A stretch of DNA of 64,000 bases from Prevotella sp. UBA4330 (GCA_002394385.1 DGTS01000008.1:1-64000), one strand, 5' to 3'; counted from the stretch's first letter, positions 8,520-18,454 are shown. Translations and numbers: made by a program. Notes: a model not told the origin generated them from the letters alone.

Positions 8520-10022
8520 ATGTTTAAGATTTTTACAGGATTTCACCTTGTGGAGAGATACCACCAGGCGAAGAAAGAGAAAAGAAGCAGCGACTCGCAT
8601 GTACTGAAGAAACTTATCCTTGCGCTCATCACGCTTGCCGTGACGCTGATAGTGTGGAACCTGCCTACCGAGAGTTTCGGCATACAGAACCTCACCGTGG
8701 TGCAGCAGCGCATCATTGCAATCTTCGTTTTCGCCACTCTGATGTGGATATTCGAGGTGGTGCCGTCGTGGGCAACATCAATAGCGGTAATCGTGGTGAT
8801 GCTGCTCACCACATCCAACAGTGCCTTTAAGTTCTTCATGACGGGCGATGTGGGCGAGCCATTGCCCTACAAGTCGATTATGGCTTCGTTTGCCGACCCA
8901 ATCATCATGCTGTTCATCGGTGGTTTCGTGCTTGCCATCGCCGCCACGAAAACAGGCCTTGACGCACAGTTGGCAAAGGTGTTGCTCAAGCCTTTCGGCA
9001 CAAAGAGCAACAATGTTTTGTTAGGATTCATACTGATAACGGGCATCTTCTCGATGTTCATCAGCAACACCGCTACGGCAGCCATGATGCTGACGTTCCT
9101 CACGCCGGTGTTCAAGCAGTTGCCGCCAGAGGGCAAGGGGCGCATCGCCTTGGCACTCTCTATTCCCGTGGCAGCCAACCTTGGCGGTATGGCAACTCCT
9201 ATCGGAACGCCCCCTAACACCATTGCACTGAAGTATCTCAACGACCCTGAGGGACTGAACATGAACCTCGGCTTCGGCGAGTGGGTGATGTTCATGCTCC
9301 CGCTGGTGCTTGTGCTGCTGTTCATAGGGTGGCTACTGCTGCGCTCACTGTTCCCCTTCACCCAGAAAACGGTGAAACTCGAGATTGAGGGAAAGATGAA
9401 GAAAGACTGGAAGACCTATGTTGTGATAGTGACATTCATCATCACCGTGCTGCTGTGGCTGTTCGACAAATACACTGGAGTGAACTCGAACACCGTGGCT
9501 ATGATACCTTTCATGGTGTTTGCCCTTACTGGAATTATCAACAAGTACGACCTTGAGGAAATCAACTGGAGCGTGCTCTGGATGGTGGCTGGTGGTTTCG
9601 CGCTGGGCGACGCGCTCAATGCGTCAGGTCTGGCAGCCAATGCTGTTGAGAGCATTCCTTTCGGAATGTGGTCGCCGGTGCTCATTCTGGTGGTTTCGGG
9701 ACTTATCTGCTACCTGCTCTCCAACTTCATCAGCAACTCCGCTACGGCAGCGCTGCTCATGCCGATACTGCTCGTTGTATGTACGGGAATGGGCGAGAAA
9801 CTCGGTGCCATCGGTGGAACACCGACGGTGCTCATCGGCATTGCCGTTGCCTCTTCGAGTGCTATGATACTCCCGATATCAACACCGCCTAATGCGTTGG
9901 CATTCTCAACCAACCTCGTTAAGCAGAACGACATGGTGAAGATAGGCATCATAATGGGTGTGATAAGCATGGTTATGGGCTATCTGCTGCTCTATCTGCT
10001 TGGCACTAACGGACTGTTGTAG
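8520..10022 (+). CDS. DASS/SLC13 family sodium-coupled anion symporter
   Basis: Inner membrane transporter of the divalent anion:Na+ symporter family (dicarboxylates or sulfate; the substrate cannot be assigned). The two inverted-repeat Na+/carboxylate motifs are present: SNTATAAMM in the first half with GTPPNTIAL, and SNSATAALL in the second half with STPPNALAF. About eleven membrane segments fill 500 residues, preceded by a basic 35-residue cytosolic N-terminus. It is a single gene with its own promoter and terminator. Confidence 0.9.
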   Translation: MFKIFTGFHLVERYHQAKKEKRSSDSHVLKKLILALITLAVTLIVWNLPTESFGIQNLTVVQQRIIAIFVFATLMWIFEVVPSWATSIAVIVVMLLTTSNSAFKFFMTGDVGEPLPYKSIMASFADPIIMLFIGGFVLAIAATKTGLDAQLAKVLLKPFGTKSNNVLLGFILITGIFSMFISNTATAAMMLTFLTPVFKQLPPEGKGRIALALSIPVAANLGGMATPIGTPPNTIALKYLNDPEGLNMNLGFGEWVMFMLPLVLVLLFIGWLLLRSLFPFTQKTVKLEIEGKMKKDWKTYVVIVTFIITVLLWLFDKYTGVNSNTVAMIPFMVFALTGIINKYDLEEINWSVLWMVAGGFALGDALNASGLAANAVESIPFGMWSPVLILVVSGLICYLLSNFISNSATAALLMPILLVVCTGMGEKLGAIGGTPTVLIGIAVASSSAMILPISTPPNALAFSTNLVKQNDMVKIGIIMGVISMVMGYLLLYLLGTNGLL

Positions 10023-10058
10023 GGAAAGGAAAACAATACATCGCTTTACATAAAATGC

Positions 10059-10095
10059 AAACGCGGAACGAAACATTATGCTTCGTTCCGCGTTT
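10059..10095 (+). terminator. Terminator of the DASS transporter
   Basis: A perfect 14-bp inverted repeat, AAACGCGGAACGAA (10059-10072) with TTCGTTCCGCGTTT (10082-10095), lies 37 bp after the stop codon and ends in a short T run. Confidence 0.85.
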
Positions 10096-10106
10096 TATGG
10101 TTATTG

Positions 10107-10186
10107 GCATTGCGAAAGGGCATCAATGGGAGTGCCAAAAGCCATCAATCGCATTGCGAAAAGCCATCTTTCGGATGCCGAAAGAT
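10107..10186. repeat. GCATTGCGAAA / GGCATCAATG repeat cluster
   Basis: GGCATTGCGAAAGGGCATC, then GCCATCAATCGCATTGCGAA and ATGCCGAAAG-like pieces, fill the space between the converging DASS and GH51 genes. The same words (CGCATTGCGAAA, CATTGATGCC) recur at 44545-44625. Confidence 0.65.
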
Positions 10187-10196
10187 ATACCTTTGA

Positions 10197-12185
10197 TTAG
10201 AAGCGATATACCGAGAAGGTCTTTGCAGGTATCTTGACACGCAGGATGTTGCCGCCGGCGCTTACCTTAGAGGTCTTCGGTGTCACCTTGTTTTTATCGG
10301 TGAGCGAGTTGAAGGCATCGGGATTGCCGTCGTGGATAGATGTCACTGTGCCCTCGCCAAGACTCTTAATGCCCTTGAATGTCACCTCGATGGTGCGCTC
10401 GGTGGCGTTGGTGTTGGCAATCTTCACGATGTAGTCGCCCGATGGCTTGTCAAAGACTGCCGAGGCATACATGCCGTCCTGTCCTTCGAGAGGCTTCTTG
10501 TTCTCCGTGATTTGCAGCACGTTGGTACCGGCGTTGGTGGCATAGAGTTGCTGCACATAGTAGTTTGGAGTGCGCACGGTGGTGAGGTTGTCCATCCAGA
10601 TGAGGTCGGGACGCCACTGCCATCCATCGACATGAGAGAACAGCGGTGCGTAGGTGGCCATGTGAACAACATCAGCATTGCGCTCCAGTCCTGTCATGAA
10701 CGCTGCCTCGCAGAGTGCTGCGTTGAACGTGTTTTTGCTCATTGGCTCGGCAGCGGGTGCCGGCTCTTCGCTTCCAGAGATGTGACACGCATACTCGCCG
10801 GCAAACACCTTCGGTCCCTTGCGGTCGTAGTTGTCGTAGCGTCCTGCCTGACTGAGGAACCACTCGGGGCTGCGATAGAAGTGCTCGTCAACGAGGTCGG
10901 CCTTCAGTCGGCGCATCTGCTCCCATCCGTAGGTAAACTCCTTGCCGTCCTTGTCGTCGGGTGATGGACCAGAAGAGCCCACAATCTTGATGTCAGGATA
11001 TTTTGCGCGTATCGCCTTGATGAACTTCTCGAGTCTTACAGGGTACAGTTCGCCCCACTGCTCGTTGCCCACGCCAATCAGTTTCAGGTTGAACGGAGCG
11101 GGATGTCCCATCTCTGCGCGCAGTTTTCCCCACTTTGTGTCGGTAGAGCCGTTAGCGAACTCGATGAGGTCGAGTGCATCGTCGATGTAAGGTTGCAGTT
11201 CTTCGAGCGACACATGTGCGCAGATGTCGTCGTTCTGGAACTGACATGCAAGTCCCACGCTTACTACTGGCAGCGGTTCAGCACCTATCTTCTCCGACAA
11301 GAGGAAGAACTCATAGAAACCAAGTCCGTAACTCTGGTAGTAGTTAGGATAGAGGCGGTGCGGGAAGGTGTAGTTCCAGCGGTTCTCGTTGAGTGGTCTG
11401 TTCTCAACAGGGCCTACGGAGTTCTTCCATTGGTAGCGTGAAGCGAGGTCGGTACCCTCGACGATGCAACCGCCCGGGAAGCGGAAAATGCCAGGATGGA
11501 GGTCGGCAAGGTCTTTCACAAGGTCGGCTCTCAGGTTGTTCCAGTTGTCCGCCGGGAAGAGCGATACGTGGTCGATGTCAACGCCCTGCGGTGTCTCGAG
11601 GAATATGCGGAGCATTCCCTTCTGGTCTGTCTTGTTTGACTTCAGCGTGGCGGTGTATTTCTTCCACTCGTCGGAAGCAATAGTAATGGTCTTGCGGTTG
11701 ATTACCTCGTTGTCGCTACCCACCAGTTCCACGCGGATGCGAGCATCGGGCGACTCGGAGTAGTGACGGCGTGCGGTGACGGTAAAATTATACTCCATAC
11801 CCTCTTTGAACCCCATTCCGAAGTGTCCGCGGTTCTCAATGCCCGTCTGCTTGTGCAGATGTCCGTCGTCGGTAAGTGCCACATAGTGAGGGTTGCGGTC
11901 GTAGGCGGGTTTCTCGTCCATAACCTCAACGCTGCCGAACGACTCCCATCCCATCAGGTGCTGGGGGAACTCGAACGAGCGATTCTCCACCAGGTCGGCA
12001 TAGAGTCCGCCGTCGGCGCCGAAGTTAATGTCTTCAAAGAAGATGCCGTACATCGTGGGTTGTACTGTGGCTCCTGGCTTGCTGGCCTGCACCAGAATCT
12101 TGTGCTCGCCCTGAGCCGTCACTGTCTGTGCCAGCATGAGCATCGCTCCTGCCAGCAAAGTGCTAAATAAGTGTTTTGCTTTCAT
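10197..12185 (-). CDS. Secreted alpha-L-arabinofuranosidase, GH51
   Basis: Releases arabinose side chains from arabinoxylan or arabinan. A signal peptide (residues 1-25, ending VTAQG) is followed by a GH51 N-terminal region with an embedded carbohydrate-binding-like beta domain (about 75-215). The catalytic (beta/alpha)8 barrel comes next, then a C-terminal beta domain. The acid/base is E375 in GVGNEQWGE and the nucleophile is E434 in VDEHFYRSP, both at canonical spacing. The 662-residue length is typical of Bacteroidetes GH51. It is not flanked by SusCD or regulators, so it looks like an orphan degradative enzyme acting with GH3 (41059) and GH5 (55696). Confidence 0.95.
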   Translation of the reverse strand: MKAKHLFSTLLAGAMLMLAQTVTAQGEHKILVQASKPGATVQPTMYGIFFEDINFGADGGLYADLVENRSFEFPQHLMGWESFGSVEVMDEKPAYDRNPHYVALTDDGHLHKQTGIENRGHFGMGFKEGMEYNFTVTARRHYSESPDARIRVELVGSDNEVINRKTITIASDEWKKYTATLKSNKTDQKGMLRIFLETPQGVDIDHVSLFPADNWNNLRADLVKDLADLHPGIFRFPGGCIVEGTDLASRYQWKNSVGPVENRPLNENRWNYTFPHRLYPNYYQSYGLGFYEFFLLSEKIGAEPLPVVSVGLACQFQNDDICAHVSLEELQPYIDDALDLIEFANGSTDTKWGKLRAEMGHPAPFNLKLIGVGNEQWGELYPVRLEKFIKAIRAKYPDIKIVGSSGPSPDDKDGKEFTYGWEQMRRLKADLVDEHFYRSPEWFLSQAGRYDNYDRKGPKVFAGEYACHISGSEEPAPAAEPMSKNTFNAALCEAAFMTGLERNADVVHMATYAPLFSHVDGWQWRPDLIWMDNLTTVRTPNYYVQQLYATNAGTNVLQITENKKPLEGQDGMYASAVFDKPSGDYIVKIANTNATERTIEVTFKGIKSLGEGTVTSIHDGNPDAFNSLTDKNKVTPKTSKVSAGGNILRVKIPAKTFSVYRF

Positions 12186-12281
12186 CAGATGTGATATGTT
12201 ATTTGTTAGTAATATCGTTTTTAGCAGTTCCCGTACCCTTTCTGCGGAGAAGCCACATCACGACCCCTCTGCTTATGACTG

Positions 12282-12289
12282 CAAAGATA
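12282..12289 (-). promoter_or_regulatory. -7 box TATCTTTG for GH51
   Basis: Perfect TAnnTTTG on the minus strand about 97 bp upstream of the GH51 start, back to back with the maoC-like promoter. Confidence 0.65.
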
Positions 12290-12332
12290 GTAATTTTTTT
12301 TCATAAATTATTCTTATAACAAAAAAAATGAG

Positions 12333-12340
12333 TACTTTTG
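12333..12340 (+). promoter_or_regulatory. -7 box TACTTTTG for the MaoC-like gene
   Basis: TAnnTTTG match 28 bp before the start codon. Confidence 0.65.
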
Positions 12341-12367
12341 CAACACATAACTTAAAACACACACATA

Positions 12368-12835
12368 ATGGCAAAGTTAATAGTCAAATCCTATGATGAA
12401 TTTGCATCTTACTTAGGTAAAGAACTTGGAAAATCTGAATGGCTTACAATCGACCAGGAACGCATCAACCTTTTTGCTGATGCCACACTCGACCACCAGT
12501 GGATACACGTTGACACCGAGAGGGCTGCCAAGGAGAGCCCTTACAAGACGACCATAGCCCACGGTTATCTCACACTGTCGCTGCTGCCGCACCTTTGGGA
12601 GGAGGTTATCGAGGCTCAGAACATCAAGTTGCTCGTCAACTACGGCATGGACAAGATGCGCTTCGGACAGCCCGTGAAGAGCGGTTCGCGCGTTCGTCTC
12701 AATGCCTCTCTCCACAACATAACGAACCTTCGCGGTGTTTGCAAGGCTGAGGTGGCGTTCAAACTTGAGATAGAGAACGAGCGCAAGCCAGCCATCGAGG
12801 GAATCGCAACATTCCTGTACTATTTCAACAACTGA
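12368..12835 (+). CDS. MaoC-like (R)-specific enoyl hydratase
   Basis: Single hot-dog domain hydratase of the MaoC/PhaJ type, expected to hydrate trans-2-enoyl thioesters. The catalytic Asp/His pair lies in FADATLDHQWIHVD, followed by the usual SPYKTTIAHGYLTLSLLP helix region. The 155-residue length is normal for a stand-alone MaoC protein. The actual substrate is unknown. The next gene starts 118 bp downstream. Confidence 0.88.
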   Translation: MAKLIVKSYDEFASYLGKELGKSEWLTIDQERINLFADATLDHQWIHVDTERAAKESPYKTTIAHGYLTLSLLPHLWEEVIEAQNIKLLVNYGMDKMRFGQPVKSGSRVRLNASLHNITNLRGVCKAEVAFKLEIENERKPAIEGIATFLYYFNN

Positions 12836-12953
12836 CCTCTCCGTGCTTAAAAGGGTGGAAGACATCACGTCTGACACCCCCAATGGCGGAAGGCAACACT
12901 TAGAACTACAAACTCTTAACCTCCATCACATAACCCGCAACACCTTTACTATT

Positions 12954-13124
12954 ATGTTATCCCTGCTTTTGGAAACATATCCGGGATTGCAAACGGAACA
13001 CAGCCTGCCTATGAAGGTGTGGCTTTTTATCCTTAACAACCCCAATGTGACACTCTTATTGCTGCATGTAGTGGTGATAATACTGGCTTGTATATTATAT
13101 AAAGTGGTTAAGTATCATGGATAA
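12954..13124 (+). CDS. Small membrane protein upstream of the DUF2207 gene
   Basis: A 56-residue protein starting at MLSLLLETY (ATG at 12954), with a short soluble N-terminus and one strong hydrophobic helix near the C-terminus (VTLLLLHVVVIILACILY). Its stop codon overlaps the start of the next gene by 8 bp, which suggests translational coupling and supports it as real. I do not recognise a family. It may be a membrane partner of the DUF2207 protein. Confidence 0.55.
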   Translation: MLSLLLETYPGLQTEHSLPMKVWLFILNNPNVTLLLLHVVVIILACILYKVVKYHG

Positions 13125-14880
13125 GAAAGCCAACACCTCAATCATTACACGTCACCTGTCACCCGCTATGGTGCTTCTTGTCTTGCTGTTGTGCCTCGCC
13201 GCATCAAAGGCTTATGGCAGCAGGACACTCAAAGTGAATATTGGTATCGAACTGTTAGACAACGGTGATGCTATAGTCACAGAGGAACGCATAGCGGATA
13301 TCAGTTCTGTGGGTACTGAAGGTTACATCGCCCAGTATAACCTCAGGCCAGGAATGAGAATCGCTGACTTGCAAGTCAGCGATGAGACAGGCATTGAATA
13401 TGAAGTGGAAGAAAAGTGGGATGTTGACCGAAGCAGAAAACAGAAGACCAACAAGTGCGGCTATAACATGACCGATAAGGGCGTTGAACTGTGTTGGGGC
13501 ATTGGTGAGCCTGGCATGAGGACATATTATATAAGGTATCGTGTTGTGGGCTTGCTGATGGGATATAAGGAAAGCGACGGCTTCAACCATTGTTTTTTCT
13601 CTACAAGTGAGGCTGGTGTTGACTCCGTCTCGTTGACATTCTACAGCAAGGACAAGGCCTTCGAGCAGTACAAACCTAAGGTGTGGATGTTTGGATGCTA
13701 TGGAAATATTAATGTGGTGGACGGAAAAGCCGTGGCAAATCTTACTGATTTCATAACCAGCGGTGAAGAAATGGTTGTCATGATGGAATTTCCGAAGGGC
13801 ATGTTCCACCCTAGTGTAAATGTCGATAGCGACTTCAAGACACAGGTAAAGGATATAGCACTGGCGGGGAGTTCATACGCTGAGGTGGCATTGGAGAACA
13901 ATCCGTCACCTTTCGCGCACATTGCAAACGACCCAGACCAATGGATGTTCGCTTTGGGTGGCCTCTTCTCACTATTGTTAACAACTTTTTTTGGTGGAAT
14001 GGTAGTGTCTGATGAGAATAAAAAGAAGCAAATGCTGGTAAATCTTTTCGGCAAGAAGAAAAACATATTGTGGTATCGCGATGTGCCGGTTAATGGCAAT
14101 TTGCTGCGTGCACGTGCCATATATCACGCCACGGAGGGTGAACTGTTCAAAACCGATGACACTATTGCTGCCTACACCCTGCGTCTCATGTTGCAAAAGA
14201 AGATAGAAATCCGCAGGCGCACAAATACCGACGGTACTTATGAGGACCTGCTTTTGGTTAACGATCCCCAACAGTTTAACGACACAAGGGAAGACCAGCG
14301 GGAAACCAAAATACAGAAGAGCATACACCAACTCTATTATGATGCTGCGGGAACAGACCACTTGTTGGAGCCGAAAGAGATAAAGAAATACTTCAATGAT
14401 AATCCTGTGATGTACAGAAAGAACGTGCGTGAGATAGACGGCATACTGACATCGTCAGGAAACATGCAACTGAAGAGTGTGAAAAGGGAAGAGGCTCACG
14501 CTGTGCTGGGATTTGAGAAATTCCTCAGAGAGTTCACTCTGTTGAGCGAGCGCGGCACTATGGAGGCAACGCTTTGGAAGGAGTATATGACCTTTGCCAC
14601 GATGTTCGGCATCTCAAAGCGTGTTGCAAAAGAACTTCGTGCTATGCTTCCTGAGATGCCTGTCAGCGATGTCGAACTCTATAACTCCATCTCCGAGGCT
14701 CCGCTCTTTTATTACGCGGCATCTTCTCTCAATTCAGGTATGCAGCATGTACGCACTTATAAGACACCGGAGGAAAGGGCTTACGAGAGTTCAAGTTCAC
14801 GTTCAAGTGGCGGTGGAGGTCACTCTTCGTATAGCGGCGGTGGCGGCTTCTCTGGTGGCGGCGGCAGCGGCTTCAGATAA
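13117..14880 (+). CDS. DUF2207 family membrane protein with Gly/Ser-rich tail
   Basis: Predicted exported/inner membrane protein. An N-terminal signal or anchor (VLLVLLLCLAASKAYG) leads into the DUF2207 beta-rich extracytoplasmic region (about residues 35-265). A transmembrane segment (near 280-300, FALGGLFSLLLTTFFGGMVV) and a large cytosolic-type region follow. It ends in a Gly/Ser-rich tail with SGGGGHSSYSGGGGF, as in many DUF2207 and TPM-domain proteins. Its biochemical role is unknown. In other bacteria such proteins sit beside lemA, which is absent here; a 56-residue membrane protein overlaps the start instead. Confidence 0.82.
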   Translation: MDKKANTSIITRHLSPAMVLLVLLLCLAASKAYGSRTLKVNIGIELLDNGDAIVTEERIADISSVGTEGYIAQYNLRPGMRIADLQVSDETGIEYEVEEKWDVDRSRKQKTNKCGYNMTDKGVELCWGIGEPGMRTYYIRYRVVGLLMGYKESDGFNHCFFSTSEAGVDSVSLTFYSKDKAFEQYKPKVWMFGCYGNINVVDGKAVANLTDFITSGEEMVVMMEFPKGMFHPSVNVDSDFKTQVKDIALAGSSYAEVALENNPSPFAHIANDPDQWMFALGGLFSLLLTTFFGGMVVSDENKKKQMLVNLFGKKKNILWYRDVPVNGNLLRARAIYHATEGELFKTDDTIAAYTLRLMLQKKIEIRRRTNTDGTYEDLLLVNDPQQFNDTREDQRETKIQKSIHQLYYDAAGTDHLLEPKEIKKYFNDNPVMYRKNVREIDGILTSSGNMQLKSVKREEAHAVLGFEKFLREFTLLSERGTMEATLWKEYMTFATMFGISKRVAKELRAMLPEMPVSDVELYNSISEAPLFYYAASSLNSGMQHVRTYKTPEERAYESSSSRSSGGGGHSSYSGGGGFSGGGGSGFR

Positions 14881-14911
14881 TTACTGTGTTTTTCTTTTAA
14901 TGTAAAATGCA

Positions 14912-15001
14912 GAATGGAGAATGTAGAATTATGATTACCATTAGGAACTTGTCCTATTTGCCTAAAGTTCAGTTGTAATCATAATTCTACATTCTCCATT
15001 C
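14912..15001. terminator. 26-bp perfect inverted repeat between converging genes
   Basis: 14912-14937 and 14976-15001 are perfect inverted copies (core GAATGGAGAATGTAGAATT), 38 bp apart. Placement between the convergent DUF2207 and GH2 genes suggests a two-way terminator, although the arms are AT-rich and read as short-unit repeats. Confidence 0.65.
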
Positions 15002-15015
15002 TACACTCTACAATA

Positions 15016-18000
15016 TTATTGTTTCGGTGTTATACAGAACTGGAATGACAGTTCTTTGTCGAGTTTCACTCGGTACTGAGGCAGTGCCTCTGCCCATCCG
15101 CTCCAACTGTCAACGCCGCCAACTCCGGCGTGATAGCCGTCGATGAAGAGATTGGTGTATTTCGACTTCGTGAGTTGCTCGGGATGGCGCTGTTCCTTGT
15201 TGTCGCCCTCGTCCAGTTCGCTTATGTCATAGTGTAGCGCCGAGGCATACATCAGCGACGGGTTTGCGGGTGCTATCTCTACGCCGAAACCACTGGCGTC
15301 GGTCTGGCTCCAGATGCTGATATCGCTCTTTGTGCCCGTCTCCTGCGGACGAATGTAGGGATAGAACTGCTCGTCAGCGGTCTGTGAGTACCATCCCAGC
15401 AGTTGCGACTCCTTGCGGTCGTTGTAGTTCTCTATCGGACCACGACCGAAGAAACGGCTCTTGTCCATGGTGTATGGCAACTGCATCACCATACCGAAGC
15501 GGAACATTCCTGCCACCTCTTTATTAGTGTCGGCAGGAACCATCTGCTCGGTGACGTTGAGGCTAACGCCATCATAGAGGTAGGTGATGCGCATCTTCGT
15601 GCCCGCCTCGCCAAGGTCGTAGTATGCAATAACCTCCACACCGTCGCCACTTGCAGCCTTCTCTGCATTGATGTCGGCAAGCACCAGTTGTGGGTTGCGC
15701 CACATCTTGTATTTGTGTTGCAGTCTGGCACCCATGTCGTTGTCCGTCACTGCGCGCCAGAAGTTGGGCTTCAGTGTGCCTCCCTCGCCGAGAACCGACT
15801 TGCCGTTAACAATCCATGAGGTGATGAATCCAGAGATTTTCGAGAACACCATTTCGCTGTTGCCAGCCTTGAGGATGATGTCTGTCATCTTGCGGTCTAT
15901 CTTCACCTTATGGGTGTTATGCTTTGCGCTTTGAACATTGATTATTGAACTTTGAACTTTTAATTGCTGGTAGGCAACTGTCTGTCCTTTCTTCATCAGC
16001 GGTTCATTGCGCAACAGGCGGTAGAAGACGTTCACGAATGCTGTTTCTGTCTCGCTTCCGCTGTACGGTATGTTGATTGTCGCGGTCTGTTGTGGCATAA
16101 GTTTCAGTTCCTCTATGGTGCCGTGCTTAGCCACATTGCCGTCGGTGCCGATGGTTTCCCAGTCGAGTTGCACATAGTCGAGTGGCCTGAAGAAGTTCTC
16201 GTTCTTCACTTCGAGGATGATGTTTCCGTTCTTTATTCCTTTGTATTCAGTCCAGATGTTCTGGTAGAAATATCCCACCTCGTACATCTGCGGGTTGGGT
16301 ACACGGTCGGGCGATACCAGTCCGTTGCAGTTGAAGTTATTGTCTGACGGGTCGTAGTCGTTATAGTCGCCACCGTAAGTGTATTCTTTTAGTGAAGAGT
16401 TGGGAGTGAGGAGAGAGTAGTTAATGCTGGCTCGTTCTGAAAGGTAATCATAGTTCTCCATTCTTATCTCTCCGTTCGCTGTTGGAGTGCGGTGCAATGC
16501 CTGGTCAACGAAGTCCCAGATGAAGCCGCCCTGGAACTTGGGGTATTTGCGAATGAGGTCCCAATACTCCTTGAAGCCGCCGCTGGAATTGCCCATAGCA
16601 TGACTGTACTCGCACTGTATGAGTGGTTTCTGGTCCTCGGGAGCAGTAGATTTAGAGTATCCCTCACTCCATTGCTGTGAGAAATACATCGGGCAGAAGA
16701 TGTCGGTGTTGTCGCCTTTGCCAGCCTGTTCGAACTGTATCGGACGGCTGGGGTCCTGCTCCCTTATCCACTTGTAGGCTGCGGTGAAGTTGTCGCCGTT
16801 TATGGTCTCGTTGCCCATACTCCAGATGATGACACTCGGGCGGTTGCGGTTTACGCTCACGTTGTGCTGGTTGCGTTCCAGAATCTGTCGTCCGAACATC
16901 GGCTTGAAGGTTGGAGCGTCGGCGGGATTATAACCGAATCCGTGACTCTCCTGATTGGCTTCAGCCACGAGGTAGATGCCCAGTTCGTCGCACATATGAT
17001 ACCACTGCGGGTCGTCGGGATAGTGGCTGGTGCGCACGGCGTTCACGTTGAAGCGTTTCATCAGCATGATGTCTTGCAGCATTCGCTCGCTACTTACGAC
17101 ATAACCTCCGTCGGGGTCCATCTCGTGTCGGTCAACACCTTTTATTAATATGGGCTTTCCGTTCAGCAGCAACTGCGCATTCTTTATCTCCACATGGCGG
17201 AATCCGACGCGCTCGGTCACTGTTTCCATCTCCTCCCCGGGCTCGTGTCGGTTGCCCTTACGGCAAATCTTGGCAGTCAGGGTGTATAGCACGGGAGTCT
17301 CGGCAGTCCATGGACGCACATTCTCCACGGTGATAACGTTGCCGTTCTGTGTGCCCACCTGTTTCCCCTCGTCGTCGCGCAGGGTATATACGATATCGAC
17401 ATCGCCTGTTGTCTTGGCGTCAATGGTCAGTTTGCCGTCACGGTAGTTGTTCACCAGGTCGGCAGTGACGCGGAGGTCGTCAACATGAACGTCCTTGTCG
17501 CGAGCATACAGATAACTGTCGCGAGCCACGCCAGAGAGACGCCAGAAGTCCTGATCCTCGCAGTAACTGCCATCGCACCAGCGGAACACTTGGAATGCAA
17601 TTAGGTTTTTGCCTGTCTTGACGTAAGGTGTGATGTCGAACTCTGTTGCCACCTTTGAGTCCTCGCTGTAACCCACGAACGAGCCATTGACATAAAGGTA
17701 GATGCACGAGGTGACGCTGCCGAAGTGGGCTATCACCTGCTTGCCCTGCCAATTCTCTGGCATCTCAATCTCGCGGCGGTATGTGCCAACGTGATTATCC
17801 TTTGTTGGTGCTTCGGGCGGATTGTTCTTGAAGTGGCCGCGCCATCCGAAGCCTATGTTCACATATTCTGGGTCGCCGTAGCCGTTTAGTTCCCACATTC
17901 CAGGCACAGGCATCTTGCCCCAACTGCTGTCGTCGAGGTCGGTGCGGTAGAAATCGGTGGGTCGCTGGTCGGCATTCTCTACCCATTTGAACTTCCAGTC

Positions 18001-18213
18001 ACCATGCAGCGACACTGTTCCGGCATGCTCCTTGGGGTTGCTTGAGATAACGAGCGATGGTGTTTCGTACTTGAAATATGCCGCGTGCATGGGCATGCGG
18101 TTCACTTCGTTCACCTGCAAGTCGCGCCATTCTGTCCACGTCTGTGCGTTGACAGCAGTGCAGGTCGATGTCAACAATGCAACCGCAGTTGCCTTCATAA
18201 TATTTATCTTCAT
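15016..18213 (-). CDS. Secreted beta-galactosidase, GH2
   Basis: LacZ-type enzyme hydrolysing terminal beta-galactosides. The start is set at MKINIMKATAV (18213), which gives a signal peptide ending AVNAQ; codons upstream to 18303 overlap the promoter. Domain order is sugar-binding jelly roll, Ig-like, TIM barrel, Ig-like, then the beta-gal small-chain domain at the C-terminus. The acid/base is E469 in SMGNE and the nucleophile is E535 in IQCEYSHAMGN. Two low-complexity insertions, near residues 598-609 (YSLLTPNSSLK) and 751-768 (VQSSIINVQSAKHN), are translations of intergenic-type repeats and sit in loops. Function is probably kept. Confidence 0.94.
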   Translation of the reverse strand: MKINIMKATAVALLTSTCTAVNAQTWTEWRDLQVNEVNRMPMHAAYFKYETPSLVISSNPKEHAGTVSLHGDWKFKWVENADQRPTDFYRTDLDDSSWGKMPVPGMWELNGYGDPEYVNIGFGWRGHFKNNPPEAPTKDNHVGTYRREIEMPENWQGKQVIAHFGSVTSCIYLYVNGSFVGYSEDSKVATEFDITPYVKTGKNLIAFQVFRWCDGSYCEDQDFWRLSGVARDSYLYARDKDVHVDDLRVTADLVNNYRDGKLTIDAKTTGDVDIVYTLRDDEGKQVGTQNGNVITVENVRPWTAETPVLYTLTAKICRKGNRHEPGEEMETVTERVGFRHVEIKNAQLLLNGKPILIKGVDRHEMDPDGGYVVSSERMLQDIMLMKRFNVNAVRTSHYPDDPQWYHMCDELGIYLVAEANQESHGFGYNPADAPTFKPMFGRQILERNQHNVSVNRNRPSVIIWSMGNETINGDNFTAAYKWIREQDPSRPIQFEQAGKGDNTDIFCPMYFSQQWSEGYSKSTAPEDQKPLIQCEYSHAMGNSSGGFKEYWDLIRKYPKFQGGFIWDFVDQALHRTPTANGEIRMENYDYLSERASINYSLLTPNSSLKEYTYGGDYNDYDPSDNNFNCNGLVSPDRVPNPQMYEVGYFYQNIWTEYKGIKNGNIILEVKNENFFRPLDYVQLDWETIGTDGNVAKHGTIEELKLMPQQTATINIPYSGSETETAFVNVFYRLLRNEPLMKKGQTVAYQQLKVQSSIINVQSAKHNTHKVKIDRKMTDIILKAGNSEMVFSKISGFITSWIVNGKSVLGEGGTLKPNFWRAVTDNDMGARLQHKYKMWRNPQLVLADINAEKAASGDGVEVIAYYDLGEAGTKMRITYLYDGVSLNVTEQMVPADTNKEVAGMFRFGMVMQLPYTMDKSRFFGRGPIENYNDRKESQLLGWYSQTADEQFYPYIRPQETGTKSDISIWSQTDASGFGVEIAPANPSLMYASALHYDISELDEGDNKEQRHPEQLTKSKYTNLFIDGYHAGVGGVDSWSGWAEALPQYRVKLDKELSFQFCITPKQ

Positions 18214-18239
18214 GTTCAGTTTGTTTAGGTTTGATGCGA

Positions 18240-18247
18240 CAAAGTTA
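18240..18247 (-). promoter_or_regulatory. -7 box TAACTTTG for GH2
   Basis: TAnnTTTG match on the minus strand 27 bp before the chosen GH2 start; it argues against the longer reading frame. Confidence 0.6.
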
Positions 18248-18446
18248 AAAAAATATTGCGAAACATGCAAACATGTTTTGCAAAAACCAAGTGTGTAGCG
18301 CATAAAAACAAAAGTTTGCGATCATATCCTCGTCGTTGGCAGTCTCTCCCGAAGTGCTAAATAACTCTGCATTAAGCCGTAGTGTCGATTTGCAGCACAG
18401 TCTTTTACTTTTGGAAAGAAACACTTGCCAGATAACATAAATTTAG

Positions 18447-18454
18447 TATCTTTG
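18447..18454 (+). promoter_or_regulatory. -7 box TATCTTTG for the MBL-fold gene
   Basis: Perfect TAnnTTTG 15 bp upstream of the start codon, implying a very short leader. Confidence 0.65.

Noticed and set aside
10197..18213. Polysaccharide utilisation locus
   Set aside because: GH51 and GH2 lack SusC, SusD or a hybrid two-component regulator and are separated by unrelated genes.
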